Shown: positions 6,217 through 6,218 of the stretch, one piece after another | How positions within the stretch are numbered: position 1 is the stretch's first letter | Layout: each line of letters starts with the position of its first letter | Assembly (NCBI GenBank): GCA_025353985.1 | Contig: JANXNT010000881.1 | Span: 1 to 6,218 of the forward strand | Direction of reading: 5' to 3' | Length of the DNA: 6,218 nt | Origin: Limnoglobus sp. | Lineage (GTDB): Bacteria > Planctomycetota > Planctomycetia > Gemmatales > Gemmataceae | Position numbers and translations under genes: made by a program | The notes under the pieces: generated by a model | What the model saw: only the letters and a program-made list of their open reading frames with translations | Told to the model about the DNA's origin: nothing | The model's database searches: none

Positions 6217-6218
6217 GG

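Overview
The window looks like a planctomycete chromosome, most likely of the Gemmata/Zavarzinella type. The reasons are a GC-rich, densely packed sequence, an exosortase fused to an EpsI-like domain that resembles the planctomycete XrtU group, and the tail of a PEP-CTERM protein beside it. The taxonomic call is inference from gene content; no rRNA or other phylogenetic marker is present.

Left part, + strand (1-998): the last 70 residues of a LacI-type transcriptional regulator, then after 30 bp a complete HAD-superfamily gene of the phosphonoacetaldehyde hydrolase (phosphonatase, PhnX) family with a good ribosome binding site. They probably form one operon, so the regulator may respond to a substrate linked to the enzyme. 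The enzyme is unusual. The family's Schiff-base lysine position is threonine, the Ala of the DxAGT motif is Val, the motif II Gly is Glu, and about 16 residues are missing from the cap region. It may not be a classical phosphonatase.

Right part, - strand (6218 down to 1001): reading in the direction of transcription, there is the C-terminal sorting signal of a PEP-CTERM protein, a strong hairpin, a 726-residue membrane-anchored TPR-like protein, a 431-residue secreted TPR protein, and a 520-residue exosortase with a C-terminal EpsI-like domain. The last three genes are translationally coupled through ATGA and GTGA stop/start overlaps, so they are almost certainly made together. The simplest reading is a protein-sorting module. 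The exosortase recognises PEP-CTERM tails, cleaves them at the inner membrane and hands the protein on to the cell surface, with two envelope-facing TPR proteins as dedicated partners. The TPR partnership is inferred from coupling; proteobacterial exosortase loci are known to carry a TPR protein (PrsT), but homology to it is not claimed.

The two blocks converge with only 2 bp between their stop codons. No stretch over 300 bases lacks a gene. I saw no RNA genes, CRISPR arrays, insertion sequences or phage features.
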